Of a DNA stretch of 51,832 nucleotides, positions 16,741 through 25,421 are shown one piece after another; within the stretch, counting starts at the first letter, position 1; each line of letters starts with the position of its first letter. The notes beneath the pieces are model-generated. The model was not told the DNA's origin, searched no databases, and saw nothing but the letters and a program-made list of their open reading frames with translations. The position numbers and the translations under genes are program-made. The stretch spans positions 1 to 51,832 of the forward strand of contig JAFYCU010000002.1 in the NCBI GenBank assembly GCA_017545095.1. The letters are read 5' to 3'. Origin of the DNA: Muribaculaceae bacterium (lineage in GTDB: Bacteria > Bacteroidota > Bacteroidia > Bacteroidales > Muribaculaceae).

Positions 16741-16815
16741 GAACCGATCGAGAGCCAAGAACCGAGCCCCGAGAATCAAGCCGCCATCGGTTGTGTATGC
16801 TGCGGCTGTGCCGCG
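16741..16815. repeat. Diverged relative of the 86-bp repeat
   Basis: Contains CCAAGAACCGAG-type units, then GGTTGTGTATGCTGCGGCT and GTGCCGCGGCTGATGG, close to 7211-7387. The stretch 16704-16947 otherwise holds no gene that I can support. Confidence 0.6.
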
Positions 16816-16947
16816 GCTGATGGTCAAAACATGAATGGTATCATAACAACCACATTATTAACCACAAATGTTGACATGAGCACGATTTCGTTTAGACTTC
16901 AACCCGCTGTCGTTAAACGATAAAAAACGCTTATCGGTCGAATGTGC

Positions 16948-16978
16948 TTGCACAATTCCAATAAAATAACTACCTTTG
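16948..16978 (+). promoter_or_regulatory. Promoter of the Cthe_2159-type gene
   Basis: TTG at 16948-16950, an exact 20-bp spacer and TACCTTTG at 16971-16978, giving a leader of about 25 nt before the ATG at 17010. Confidence 0.75.
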
Positions 16979-17009
16979 CAGCCGATAAAAAAGAAATTGA
17001 TTCGAAAAC

Positions 17010-18512
17010 ATGAAGAAAATCGCATTATTCTTAGCTGCCATGCTTGCTGGCATGGGTCTATGCTGTGCCCAGCAAACGATGTGGGTTACCACCGGGCATG
17101 TGCAGTATGGTTTCGACACGCAGCAAGTGGGCACGATGACATATAGTGCCGGCGGCGACAGCCTCACCATCCAGAACAAGACCTTTGCCGTGAGCGATAT
17201 CGACAGCATCCACGTCGCCAGCGGACTGATGGAGTACAACACTGTGCTGGTGACCTATGCCGACACCACGGCACACCTGCTTGTGGCCGGCAACATCGCC
17301 GACCGCGTGACGGTAACCGTTGATGGTGCCCATGTGAGCGTCTTGCAAGACTCGGTGCTGGTCAACGAGGAAATCTTCTACACCCTGAAGGGCAGCAGTG
17401 CCGACGGCTCGTTCTACCAGCATGGCGACTTCAAAGCCACCCTCATCCTCAACGGACTCACCCTCACGAGCACCCGTGGAGCCGCCATCACCATCGACGA
17501 TGGAAAGCGCATCGAGATTCAGGTGAACGAAGGCACCGTGAACACGCTCGCCGACTGCGAAAAAGGAACGCAGAAAGGCTGTTTTGTGGTCGAGGGACAT
17601 GCCGAGTTCAAGGGCGAGGGAACACTCATCCTCACCGGCAACTCCAAGCATGGCTTCAAGGGCGATGAATATGTGGAATTCAAGAAGAGCTTCCTGGGCT
17701 CGCTGATTGTGAAAAACGCTGTTGGAGACGGCTTGAACACCAACCAATACTTGGAGATGAAAGCCGGCAACCTGATTGTGGAGCAGTGCGGCGGCGACGG
17801 TGTGCAGGTCGACAAAAAGAGCGACAACACCAAGCCCAACAACGGACAGCTCATCATGAGCGGCGGTGTGCTGCGTGTGCTGGCCACTGGCGACGAAGGA
17901 CGTGCCTTGAAAATCGAAGACCTCGTCACCATCAACGGCGGCATCATCGAAGCCACATCGGTCGACAATGCCATCAACTCCAAGGGGAGCATCAACATCA
18001 ACGGCGGCAACATCTACGCCTACTCGTCCGGCGGCAACGGCATCCACGCTGCCGTGAACCTCACCGTTGCCGGCGGCACCATTGTGGCTTATGGCGCCAG
18101 CACCACCGGCTACGGCATTCGCGGAGCCAACAGGCTGGTCATCAGCGGTGGCACCGTGGCAGCCATGGGCGCGATGAGCTCGACCCCGAAGTCGGCCACC
18201 ACCAACCAGCCCGCACTGGTCTACAAGGGCGTGCTCACGCAGGACACCCACCTGGCGCTGAGCGACAGCGAGGGCAATGCCGCCCTAGCCCTGACCGTGA
18301 CCCGCGCCTACTCGTCGAGCAAGAACCACACGCTGCTGCTCACCTCGCCGGCCATCGCCGTGGGCACCACCTACACGCTCGCCAGCGGTGCCACCATCGA
18401 CACCGAGGCCGACAACTGGCACAGCCTCTACGGCGGCGAGGCCGTCACCGCTCCCGGCGAACGACCATTAGGCTCTGCCACGGCCGCCATACCATATGCC
18501 ACTTTGCAGTAA
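17010..18512 (+). CDS. Secreted carbohydrate-binding protein, Cthe_2159/DUF4353 family
   Basis: A 500-residue exported protein with signal peptide MKKIALFLAAMLAGMGLCCAQ. After an N-terminal domain of about 100 residues it becomes a right-handed beta-helix of the Cthe_2159 type. YTLKGSSADGSFYQHGDFKATLILNG is the entry motif, followed by repeated turns such as GTLILTGNSKHGFKG, LIVKNAVGDGLNT, LITINGG-like coils and GAIINGGNIYAYSSGGNGIHA. The founding C. thermocellum protein binds acidic or cellulose-type glycans, with calcium in the structure. No hydrolase motif is present, so binding or adhesion is the likely role. The following dockerin gene starts 22 bp later. A related lipoprotein lies at 21483-22718 in the next operon. 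It could be named only after its family. Confidence 0.82.
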   Translation: MKKIALFLAAMLAGMGLCCAQQTMWVTTGHVQYGFDTQQVGTMTYSAGGDSLTIQNKTFAVSDIDSIHVASGLMEYNTVLVTYADTTAHLLVAGNIADRVTVTVDGAHVSVLQDSVLVNEEIFYTLKGSSADGSFYQHGDFKATLILNGLTLTSTRGAAITIDDGKRIEIQVNEGTVNTLADCEKGTQKGCFVVEGHAEFKGEGTLILTGNSKHGFKGDEYVEFKKSFLGSLIVKNAVGDGLNTNQYLEMKAGNLIVEQCGGDGVQVDKKSDNTKPNNGQLIMSGGVLRVLATGDEGRALKIEDLVTINGGIIEATSVDNAINSKGSININGGNIYAYSSGGNGIHAAVNLTVAGGTIVAYGASTTGYGIRGANRLVISGGTVAAMGAMSSTPKSATTNQPALVYKGVLTQDTHLALSDSEGNAALALTVTRAYSSSKNHTLLLTSPAIAVGTTYTLASGATIDTEADNWHSLYGGEAVTAPGERPLGSATAAIPYATLQ

Positions 18513-18534
18513 CACCCCTCAACATCGCAACAAG

Positions 18535-18975
18535 ATGAAAAAGCATATCCTCACCCTATTGCTCACGCTCGTGATGATGAGCGCCGCAGCACAGCAGTCG
18601 TTTAACTTCCTCAACATGGTGGATGCCGACGATGGCATCAAGCAGATTGCCACCGAGGGAATGATCATCAAGTTTGCCGACGGCAACCTCATCGCCACCG
18701 CCGGCGACAAAACCCTCACCATTGCCCTGGCGGAACTCCACCACATGGAGTTCACCAACATTCAGCATGCCGATGAGTCGTATCCCAAAGGTGATGTCGA
18801 TGGCAACTACACAGTCGATGTCGCCGACCTGAACATCCTCATCAACATCATCCTCAAGAAGGACACTGCCGAGAAATATGAAGGTCGTGCCTATGTCACC
18901 GGCCAGAACACCGTCGACATCGATGATGTGAACTTTGTGGTGAACACCATTCTGCACAAAGAAGACGAATCGTGA
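18535..18975 (+). CDS. Small secreted dockerin-like protein
   Basis: A 146-residue exported protein with a signal peptide ending near AAAQQ (residues 15-20). A short beta domain (about 20-80) ends IALAELHHMEF, and two EF-hand-like dockerin repeats follow. They are GDVDGNYTVDVADLNILINI near 87-106 and a more degenerate GQNTVDIDDVNFVVNTIL near 122-139. In cellulosomes dockerins bind cohesins. In Bacteroidales such repeats terminate many secreted proteins, and their partners are mostly unknown. The start is at 18535; an upstream in-frame Met would lie inside the previous gene. It is cotranscribed with the beta-helix gene and ends at the hairpin 19007-19033. Confidence 0.82.
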   Translation: MKKHILTLLLTLVMMSAAAQQSFNFLNMVDADDGIKQIATEGMIIKFADGNLIATAGDKTLTIALAELHHMEFTNIQHADESYPKGDVDGNYTVDVADLNILINIILKKDTAEKYEGRAYVTGQNTVDIDDVNFVVNTILHKEDES

Positions 18976-19006
18976 ACACCACCGCGATAGTCCATACAAT
19001 CAAGAC

Positions 19007-19033
19007 ACTAGGCGAGAGCGACTCTCGCCTAGT
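19007..19033 (+). terminator. Intrinsic terminator after the dockerin gene
   Basis: ACTAGGCGAGAG (19007-19018) pairs perfectly with CTCTCGCCTAGT (19022-19033) around CGA, with CACTTTTAG downstream. It separates the beta-helix/dockerin pair from the VTC operon. Confidence 0.7.
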
Positions 19034-19099
19034 TGCCACTTTTAGCCGACAATAACAAGCTTTTGACTGAATTTATTTCGCTTTGCAATGGTTATGGCC

Positions 19100-19107
19100 T
19101 AATTTTG
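19100..19107 (+). promoter_or_regulatory. -7 box of the VTC operon
   Basis: TAATTTTG at 19100-19107, 66 bp before the ATG at 19174. The -33 position, 20 bp upstream, reads TTTC (19076-19079), an imperfect match. Confidence 0.5.
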
Positions 19108-19173
19108 CCTGCCAGCCACGCAATATCGCACCGCATCTATCCGTTTATCAATTCGTTAACCCCGTAATCGTGC

Positions 19174-20001
19174 ATGTCAGCCACCCTGCGAGAAATCATC
19201 AGCGGCTTTGCCCCCATCACGCTTGAGCAGATGAGCGGCATCAAGCTCATGAACCGCACCGACACCAAGTTCGTCACCACCGAACAGGCGTTGTGCGAGC
19301 TGCTGCTGCTGGCCCGGCACGACTATTTTGCCCAGGACATCGCCGGCGAGCGCATCGCACGCTACTTCACAGCCTATTTCGACACCTCCGAGCACGACAT
19401 GTATATCATGCACCAAAACGGCCATGTGAACCGCCAGAAGGTGCGCATTCGCTCCTATATCGACTCTGGCCTCGACTTCCTGGAGGTGAAGACCAAGAAC
19501 AACCGGGGCCGCACCAAGAAGAAACGCATGGCCATGCAGGACTTCGACCCCACCAACCCGCCCGTGGATCTCACGTTCCGCCGGCAGAACGAGGTGTTCA
19601 CCGCCTACGACGACTTCCTGCGCACGCACCTGTTTGTGGCCACACCGCAGCAGCTCAAGGAGCAACTGCTGAACCAGTTCAACCGCATCACGCTGGTGAA
19701 CCGCGCACGCACCGAGCGTCTCACCATCGACACCGCGCTGGCGTTCAACAACCTGCGCACTGGGCAACAGTGCGACCTGGGCGGACTGGCCATCATCGAA
19801 CTCAAGCGCGACGGCTTGCAACCGTCGCCCATCCTCGACATGCTGCTCCAGCTCCGAATCAAGCCCAGCGGATTCAGCAAATACTGCATGGGGCAGGCCC
19901 TCACCGACCCCAACCTTAAGCGAAATCGTTTCAAACCTCGCCTGCGCATGGTCGACAAACTCCTCGAACAAGCCGCACGGCACACCCATCACGCAAACTA
20001 A
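19174..20001 (+). CDS. VTC-domain protein (polyphosphate polymerase-like)
   Basis: A 275-residue soluble protein of the VTC family, whose yeast member VTC4 makes polyphosphate from ATP inside a basic tunnel. The typical residues are visible: LMNRTDTKFVT near 25-35, ARYFTAYFDT near 63-72, VRIRSYIDSGLDFLEVKTK near 90-108 followed by the basic RGRTKKKRM, RITLVNRARTERLTID near 168-183, and LAIIELKRDG near 203-212. Most basic tunnel positions appear kept, so catalysis is possible. No bacterial homologue in this gene arrangement is characterised to my knowledge. DUF4956 follows after 12 bp, and the barrel and beta-helix lipoprotein genes complete the operon. In many Gram-positive bacteria VTC and DUF4956 proteins also occur beside CotH and Cthe_2159-type genes. 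Confidence 0.88.
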   Translation: MSATLREIISGFAPITLEQMSGIKLMNRTDTKFVTTEQALCELLLLARHDYFAQDIAGERIARYFTAYFDTSEHDMYIMHQNGHVNRQKVRIRSYIDSGLDFLEVKTKNNRGRTKKKRMAMQDFDPTNPPVDLTFRRQNEVFTAYDDFLRTHLFVATPQQLKEQLLNQFNRITLVNRARTERLTIDTALAFNNLRTGQQCDLGGLAIIELKRDGLQPSPILDMLLQLRIKPSGFSKYCMGQALTDPNLKRNRFKPRLRMVDKLLEQAARHTHHAN

Positions 20002-20013
20002 AAAGCATTCCAT

Positions 20014-20706
20014 ATGAACGACTTCATCACCATGAGCCAACAGTTGCTCACCACGGGAGAGTTTGGACACCTCTCGGTGGCCAATTTTCTCATCAACACC
20101 CTGGTGGTGTGGATAATGGTGCATTTCCTCTACTTCCGCAAGAGCCGCCGGCGCGACTTCTACTTCACCTTCACGCTGCTGGGCGTGGCCATCTATTTCC
20201 TCGTCTATTCGATGATTTTCGTGCTCGAGGACATGAAGGGCAAGACCGGCATTGGCATCGGCATTGGCCTGTTTGGCATTTTCAGCATCATGCGCTACCG
20301 CACCGATGCTATGCCCGTGCGCGAGATGACCTATCTGTTCAGCATCATCTGCCTGTCGGTGATCAACGCGCTGGGCAGTGCTGTGAGCCTGGCCGAGTCG
20401 CTGCTGCCCAACGCCTTCGTGCTGCTGGCCATGTTCCTGTGCGAGCATTTCCTGCTCAACACCACCGAACAGTCGAAACTCGTGCTCTACGACCGCGTGA
20501 AACTCATCACCCCCGAGCGACGCGAAGAGCTGCTGGCCGACCTACGCGAGCGGCTGGGCCTGGACATCACCGGCGTGACCGTGGGCAGTGTTGACTTCCT
20601 CAAAGACACCGCCGTGCTCCGCGTCTATTACCGCGAGGCTACCGAAAAAGACGAAATCAACAACACCTTGAAAGTGAAACGCGAAGAATGGCAAGAAACA
20701 CCCTAA
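20014..20706 (+). CDS. DUF4956 integral membrane protein
   Basis: A 230-residue inner-membrane protein with about four to five hydrophobic segments in residues 20-155 and a cytoplasmic C-terminal domain (about 155-230) that ends in an alpha/beta arrangement. The conserved block GIGIGIGLFGIFSIMRYRTDAMPVREMTYLFS near residues 81-112 is the family hallmark, with the invariant-looking RYRTD. Family members are typically encoded beside VTC-domain proteins, which suggests that they couple polyphosphate or another polymer to the membrane. This is inference. The gene overlaps the next gene by 19 bp. Confidence 0.85.
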   Translation: MNDFITMSQQLLTTGEFGHLSVANFLINTLVVWIMVHFLYFRKSRRRDFYFTFTLLGVAIYFLVYSMIFVLEDMKGKTGIGIGIGLFGIFSIMRYRTDAMPVREMTYLFSIICLSVINALGSAVSLAESLLPNAFVLLAMFLCEHFLLNTTEQSKLVLYDRVKLITPERREELLADLRERLGLDITGVTVGSVDFLKDTAVLRVYYREATEKDEINNTLKVKREEWQETP

Positions 20707-21458
20707 CCCGCGTGGCTTGCGCACTGCTGGCCGTGGCAGTGGGCACCACCATGGCCGCGCATGCCGACGACGACACCGGACTGATTGTGGGCGCAACGGT
20801 GGAGAAGAAAATCAACAAAAAGGCCAGCACCGAGGCCGAGGTGGAGTTTCGGTCGAGGCACGACTTCCGCACCGCCGACCGCGTGTCGCTGGGCGTGAGC
20901 GGCGAATACAAGCTCGCCAGCTGGCTCAAAGCCTCGGCAGGCTATCAGCTCCTGATTTGCAACAACCAGGAGAAGATATCCTACAAACTCGACGACGACG
21001 GCACGACCCACCTCTACAACAACTGGCGGCCTTCGTTTTGGGGACTGCGCCATCGCGCCAACGCCGCCCTCACCGCCAGCATCAAATGGCGGCGAGTCAG
21101 CTTCTCGCTGCGCGAGGCCTACCGCTACACCTATCGCCCCGCCACCACCACCACACGCTACGACTTCGACAACGCCTGGTGGGAGGACACACGCGTCAAG
21201 ACCAGCCACCAGCACGTGCTGCGCTCAAGGCTCAAAGCACAGTGGGACATCCCCAAGTGCAAGTTCACACCGTGGGTGAGTGGCGAGCTGTTCAACAACA
21301 TGCGCCTCGACAAGGTGCGCCTGCAAGCCGGCGTGGACTACGCCCCGGCCAAGCAGCACACCTTTGGACTCTACTACCGATTCCAATATGTGTGCCTCGA
21401 CGAGGAGGAAGAACCCAATGCGCACCACATTGGACTGAGCTACAAATTCAAGTTTTAA
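20688..21458 (+). CDS. DUF2490-like outer-membrane beta-barrel
   Basis: A 256-residue exported protein with a signal peptide (residues 1 to about 27, ending AAHADD). The rest consists of alternating amphipathic strands, such as STEAEVEFRSRHDF, ASWLKASAGYQLL, RRVSFSLREAYRYTYRP and HTFGLYYRFQY. The C-terminal residues HIGLSYKFKF end in an aromatic residue, as outer-membrane barrels do. The overall pattern fits the DUF2490 barrels of Bacteroidetes. It begins inside the DUF4956 gene (19-bp overlap), so coupling is likely. It is the only candidate outer-membrane pore in this operon. Confidence 0.8.
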   Translation: MARNTLTRVACALLAVAVGTTMAAHADDDTGLIVGATVEKKINKKASTEAEVEFRSRHDFRTADRVSLGVSGEYKLASWLKASAGYQLLICNNQEKISYKLDDDGTTHLYNNWRPSFWGLRHRANAALTASIKWRRVSFSLREAYRYTYRPATTTTRYDFDNAWWEDTRVKTSHQHVLRSRLKAQWDIPKCKFTPWVSGELFNNMRLDKVRLQAGVDYAPAKQHTFGLYYRFQYVCLDEEEEPNAHHIGLSYKFKF

Positions 21459-21482
21459 CCGCTTCGCCCCCCATTGGCAACA

Positions 21483-22718
21483 ATGAAAACCAAGCATCTC
21501 ACCACCCTCGCCCTGTTGCTGACCCTAGCCTGCGCCAGCTGCGTGAACGACGACACCGACTTTGGCAACCTGGTCAACGACCTCACCCGCGACCAGGTCA
21601 TGCCCATTGATATCGACCTCGACTTCAGCCCGCTCGCCGAGGAGGCCGACTCCCCCGTCACCGATGAGACCGACCCCTTCTACAGCGACTATGTGGAGAA
21701 TGACACATTCGACCGCGTGGTGCACATCCACTACGATGGCAACACCGTGACGCTGAGCGGCGATGACAACCGCGTGCAGGTGGAAACCAGCGGCGCACAC
21801 GTCACCATAGCAAGCCAGAGCAGCCGCATGGAATATGTGCTCACCGGCACAAGCACCAACGGCTCGTTCAAAATCTACAGCGACCACAAGTTCAAGCTCA
21901 CCCTCAACGGGGTCACCCTCACCAACCCCACCGGTGCGGCCATCAACGACCAGTGCGGCAAGAGCATGTATCTCGTGCTCGCCGAGGGCACTACCAGCAC
22001 CCTCACCGATGGCGAGAACTACACCGTCATTGATGGCGAACAGATGAAAGGCACCATCTTCAGCGAGGGGCAAATCATCGTGAGCGGACACGGATCGCTG
22101 GCGGTGAACGCCCATGGCGGACACGGCATGGCCAGCGACGACTACATACGCTTCCGCCCTGGATGCCGACTCCACATTGCCGCACACGGCGGACACGGCA
22201 TCAAGGCCAACGACGGCATCATGGTCGATGGCGGTGTGCTCAACGTCGAAGTCACCGGCGATGGTTACAAAGGCTTCAAGAGCGATGTCGACATCACCGT
22301 GCGCGGCGGACGCACCACCATCGTCACCAGCGGCAACAGCCGCCTCAACACCGAGGAAGAGGTGATTGGCGACAGCGAGGGCGACTACAGCAGCTGCGCC
22401 GGCATGAAGAGCGACATGGGCATCACCATCGAGGGCGGCACGGTGCGCGTGCGAAGCACCGGTGAGGGCGGCAAGGGACTCAACGCCGCCGGACCGCTAC
22501 TCATTGCCGGCGGCAACGTGGCCGTGGTCACCACAGGCACCAAAGGACACAGCGCACCCAAGGGCATCAAGAGCGACGACGACATCACCATCAACGGCGG
22601 CAGCACCTACACCTACAGCCTCTACAGCAACCCCCTCGAAGCCGCCGGCACACTCACCGTGGCCCACGGAGCCACCACACACGACACCCACCCGCGACGC
22701 GTCGTCATCAGCTTCTGA
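21483..22718 (+). CDS. Cthe_2159-type beta-helix lipoprotein
   Basis: A 411-residue lipoprotein. The N-terminus is a signal peptide with lipobox ACASC ending at about Cys20. I prefer the Met at 21483 to the one three codons earlier. A short acidic linker follows, then a beta-helix of the same family as the protein at 17010. It has the entry motif YVLTGTSTNGSFKIYSDHKFKLTLNG and coil repeats such as SLAVNAHGGHGMASDD, LHIAAHGGHGIKANDG, LNVEVTGDGYKGFKSD and ITIEGGTVRVRSTGEGGKG. The glycine and histidine-rich turns resemble metal or glycan-binding edges, but no catalytic site is seen. It follows the barrel gene by 24 bp and is the last gene of the VTC operon. Confidence 0.83.
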   Translation: MKTKHLTTLALLLTLACASCVNDDTDFGNLVNDLTRDQVMPIDIDLDFSPLAEEADSPVTDETDPFYSDYVENDTFDRVVHIHYDGNTVTLSGDDNRVQVETSGAHVTIASQSSRMEYVLTGTSTNGSFKIYSDHKFKLTLNGVTLTNPTGAAINDQCGKSMYLVLAEGTTSTLTDGENYTVIDGEQMKGTIFSEGQIIVSGHGSLAVNAHGGHGMASDDYIRFRPGCRLHIAAHGGHGIKANDGIMVDGGVLNVEVTGDGYKGFKSDVDITVRGGRTTIVTSGNSRLNTEEEVIGDSEGDYSSCAGMKSDMGITIEGGTVRVRSTGEGGKGLNAAGPLLIAGGNVAVVTTGTKGHSAPKGIKSDDDITINGGSTYTYSLYSNPLEAAGTLTVAHGATTHDTHPRRVVISF

Positions 22719-22820
22719 CAGCCGCCACCACCCGCCCCTCAAAAACACCGTGGAGCCTCCACAAGCCCCTGGGACTTATTTGGTATGACGGGTGTTGCCG
22801 CGACGCAAAACGAATATACA

Positions 22821-23146
22821 AGCCGCTGCAGCAGCGGCTCTACAGGACGTTGTGCAACCAATTCATGTAGAGCCGCATCATGATGCGGCTGATGGCCGAG
22901 TCAAGAACCAAGATGGTCGGGAATTAAGGAATCATCGCAGTATCACGATGCGGCTGATGGCCGAGTCATGTAGGGCCTGCAGATGCACTGCCCGAGTCCT
23001 GTAGAGCCGCATCACGATGCGGCTGATGGCCGAGTCATGTATGGCCTGTTGATGCACTGCCCGACTCCTGTAGAGCCGCATCACGATGCGGCTGATGCCC
23101 GACTCAAGAAACAAGATGGTCAGGAATGAAGGAATCATCGCAGTAG
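22821..23146. repeat. REP-like palindromic repeat array
   Basis: The 22719-23412 gap holds no gene that I can support. It contains hairpin units of the form AGCCGCATC-AC-GATGCGGCT followed by GATGGCCGAGTCA, at 22871-22903, 22943-22968 (partial), 23005-23037 and 23074-23106 (variant). The last two are 69 bp apart. An AGCCGCTGC/GCAGCGGCT hairpin lies at 22821-22839. A flanking piece, CAAGATGGTC and GGAATCATCGCAGTA, occurs twice, at about 22909-22942 and 23113-23146. Confidence 0.8.
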
Positions 23147-23328
23147 TATCAAGATAGGAGAAACATTATAAGATGCAAGGCGCGAGATGGCCAACGCAAG
23201 AGCATTGATGGCGAGAGCAAATCCTTATGTCGTGGACATACAGAAACCATGGAACACTTGGAAACCTTGGAACAAGACTCCGACACATTTTTTATGGCTC
23301 ATTGGGTGGAGTTCCCGAAAATTGTGCG

Positions 23329-23336
23329 TAAATTTG
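23329..23336 (+). promoter_or_regulatory. Probable dnaX promoter -7 box
   Basis: TAAATTTG at 23329-23336, 77 bp before the dnaX ATG. A TTG at 23302-23304 is 24 bp upstream, longer than ideal. Confidence 0.45.
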
Positions 23337-23412
23337 CAGAATCGTTTGGTTGGAGGTGCTCGTCGCCCCAACCATGCGAGGGTAAACCTGAACACTTAAC
23401 GCTATTGATTTC

Positions 23413-25308
23413 ATGGCAGAGAACTATATCGTATCGGCCCGTAAATACCGTCCGGCCACGTTCCGCACCGTGGTGGGCCAGGAGACGCTCACCCACACGC
23501 TCAAGACCGCCATCGCCAGCGGCCGTCTGGCACATGCCTACCTGTTCTGCGGTCCGCGCGGTGTGGGAAAGACCACCTGTGCGCGCATCTTCGCCAAGAC
23601 CATCAACTGCGAGCACCCCACGCCCGACGGCGAGGCTTGCAACCAGTGCGACTCGTGCAAGGCCTTCAACGAGCAGCGGTCGTTCAACATCATCGAGATG
23701 GACGCTGCCAGCAACAATGGTGTGGACGACATGCGCGAACTCACAGGGCAGGTGCTCATCCCGCCGCAAGGCGGACGCTACAAGGTGTATATCATCGACG
23801 AGGTGCACATGCTCTCGTCGTCGGCCTTCAACGCGTTTTTGAAAACGCTGGAGGAGCCGCCCGAATATGCCATCTTCATCATGGCCACCACCGAGAAGCA
23901 GAAGGTGCTGCCCACCATCTTGTCGCGATGCCAGATTTATGACTTCACGCGCATCACCGTGCCCGACATCGTGAAGCAGCTGCAATATGTGTGTAAGGAG
24001 GAAGGCATCGAAGCCGAGCCGGCTGCGCTAAACGTAATTGCGCAGAAAGCCGATGGCGGTATGCGCGACGCTCTGTCGATTTTCGACCAGGTGACGGCCT
24101 CCAGCGAGGGACATATCACCTATCAGAGTGCCATCGACAACTTGAACGTGCTCGACTATGACTACTACTTCGGTCTGGTGGACACTTTCCTGGCGTGCGA
24201 TGTGCCGCAGGCCTTGCTCACCTATCGTGAGATTCGCGACAAGGGCTTCGACTCGCAATTCTTTGTAAACGGCCTGGCCAGCCATCTGCGCGACCTGATG
24301 GTGGCCAGCACGCCGCAAACGCGCTCACTGCTGGAGATGAACCAGGAGGTGGGCGAGCGCTATGTGCAGCAGGCGGCGAAGCTCGCACCGAGGTTTTTCT
24401 ACCGGGCACTGGAAATGTGCAACGAGTGCGACCTCAACTATCGCAATGCCAGCAACAAGATGCTGCTGGTGGAGCTGCTGCTGGTGAAGCTGTGCCAGAT
24501 TGTCGCCCCCGACCCGGCTGTTGGCGTTGCACAGCCGAAAACAGCGCTGCGACCGATGAATAGTGCTTCCGCCCATCCGTCGGCTTCCGCCGCGCCACCT
24601 CGCCAGGCTCCCCCCATGGCACAGCCCAGCACACAAGCGGCACCCGCAGCGGCCAATCAACCCCCGCAACCTCCCACCCCGCCGCCACCAGCACCCGATT
24701 CGGTTCCAGCACCGACACCTGCTGCCGCCACCAACATGGCCCCGCCGCCACCACCGCCACCATCAGCTCCCGCTCCACAGGCTCCCGCCGCACCGGTTAC
24801 TCCAGCTCCTGCCGCCGCCCCGCAACGGCGCAAGGTGGCTGAACCCAAACGCATCCTCATCAGCAACACGATGGCTGGCCAGCCGGTGCAGCCGCAGCAA
24901 GCCACCGTGCCACAACCCGAAGCCACTGCCGCACCCACCGCACAACGGGAGACCTTCACCGAGCAGCAACTGCTCGAAGCATGGCAACGCTACATTGTGG
25001 CTCATCCACAGGAACAACTGGTGGTGAACACGATGAAAATGGCCAAACCCGTGCGAAAGACCGATGAAACTTATCAAATCGAGGTGGCCAGCCAAGGGCA
25101 GGTGGAGTTTTTCGAGAACAGCAAGGCCGACATCCTAGCATTCCTGCGAGGCGAGGTGAAAAACGACATGCTCGACATCCAAGTGAAGCAAATGGCCGAC
25201 TTGGGCGAGCACCGCATCTGGACCCCACGCGAGGTGGTGGAAGACATCAAACGCCACAACGAGCACTTCAACGACTTCCTCACTGACTTCGACCTGGGCT
25301 TGGCTTAA
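23413..25308 (+). CDS. dnaX: DNA polymerase III subunit gamma/tau
   Basis: DnaX is the ATPase of the clamp loader, which loads the beta clamp for the replicative polymerase. The 631-residue protein has Walker A GPRGVGKTT near residues 45-53, a zinc-binding set with CNQCDSC near 76-82, a DEVHMLS Walker B/sensor block near 130-136, and the arginine-finger SRCQ near 175. Residues about 385-510 are a Pro/Ala-rich linker, and the tail (about 512-631) is a compact helical domain. The frame is continuous across the linker, and I saw no poly-A slip site typical of gamma production. GT4 at 25422 converges on it, with a hairpin at 25339-25358 between them. Confidence 0.97.
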   Translation: MAENYIVSARKYRPATFRTVVGQETLTHTLKTAIASGRLAHAYLFCGPRGVGKTTCARIFAKTINCEHPTPDGEACNQCDSCKAFNEQRSFNIIEMDAASNNGVDDMRELTGQVLIPPQGGRYKVYIIDEVHMLSSSAFNAFLKTLEEPPEYAIFIMATTEKQKVLPTILSRCQIYDFTRITVPDIVKQLQYVCKEEGIEAEPAALNVIAQKADGGMRDALSIFDQVTASSEGHITYQSAIDNLNVLDYDYYFGLVDTFLACDVPQALLTYREIRDKGFDSQFFVNGLASHLRDLMVASTPQTRSLLEMNQEVGERYVQQAAKLAPRFFYRALEMCNECDLNYRNASNKMLLVELLLVKLCQIVAPDPAVGVAQPKTALRPMNSASAHPSASAAPPRQAPPMAQPSTQAAPAAANQPPQPPTPPPPAPDSVPAPTPAAATNMAPPPPPPPSAPAPQAPAAPVTPAPAAAPQRRKVAEPKRILISNTMAGQPVQPQQATVPQPEATAAPTAQRETFTEQQLLEAWQRYIVAHPQEQLVVNTMKMAKPVRKTDETYQIEVASQGQVEFFENSKADILAFLRGEVKNDMLDIQVKQMADLGEHRIWTPREVVEDIKRHNEHFNDFLTDFDLGLA

Positions 25309-25338
25309 CGGTAAAGGGACGATTTCGGCACAATCACA

Positions 25339-25358
25339 GAGCCGCCAAATGGCGGCTC
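25339..25358. terminator. Hairpin between dnaX and the glycosyltransferase gene
   Basis: GAGCCGCCA (25339-25347) and TGGCGGCTC (25350-25358) around AA lie between convergent genes. It could serve as a bidirectional terminator or be a member of the REP-like hairpin family. No T-run follows on either side. Confidence 0.45.
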
Positions 25359-25421
25359 ATGACAATCACACCCCATCGTGACGGGGATGCATCCTGTTTG
25401 CCATAGGAGTTAAAGCTATCC

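Noticed and set aside
22865..23106. Possible CRISPR array
   Set aside because: The repeat units are palindromic, of unequal spacing and partly degenerate, with no unique spacers of constant length and no cas genes nearby.
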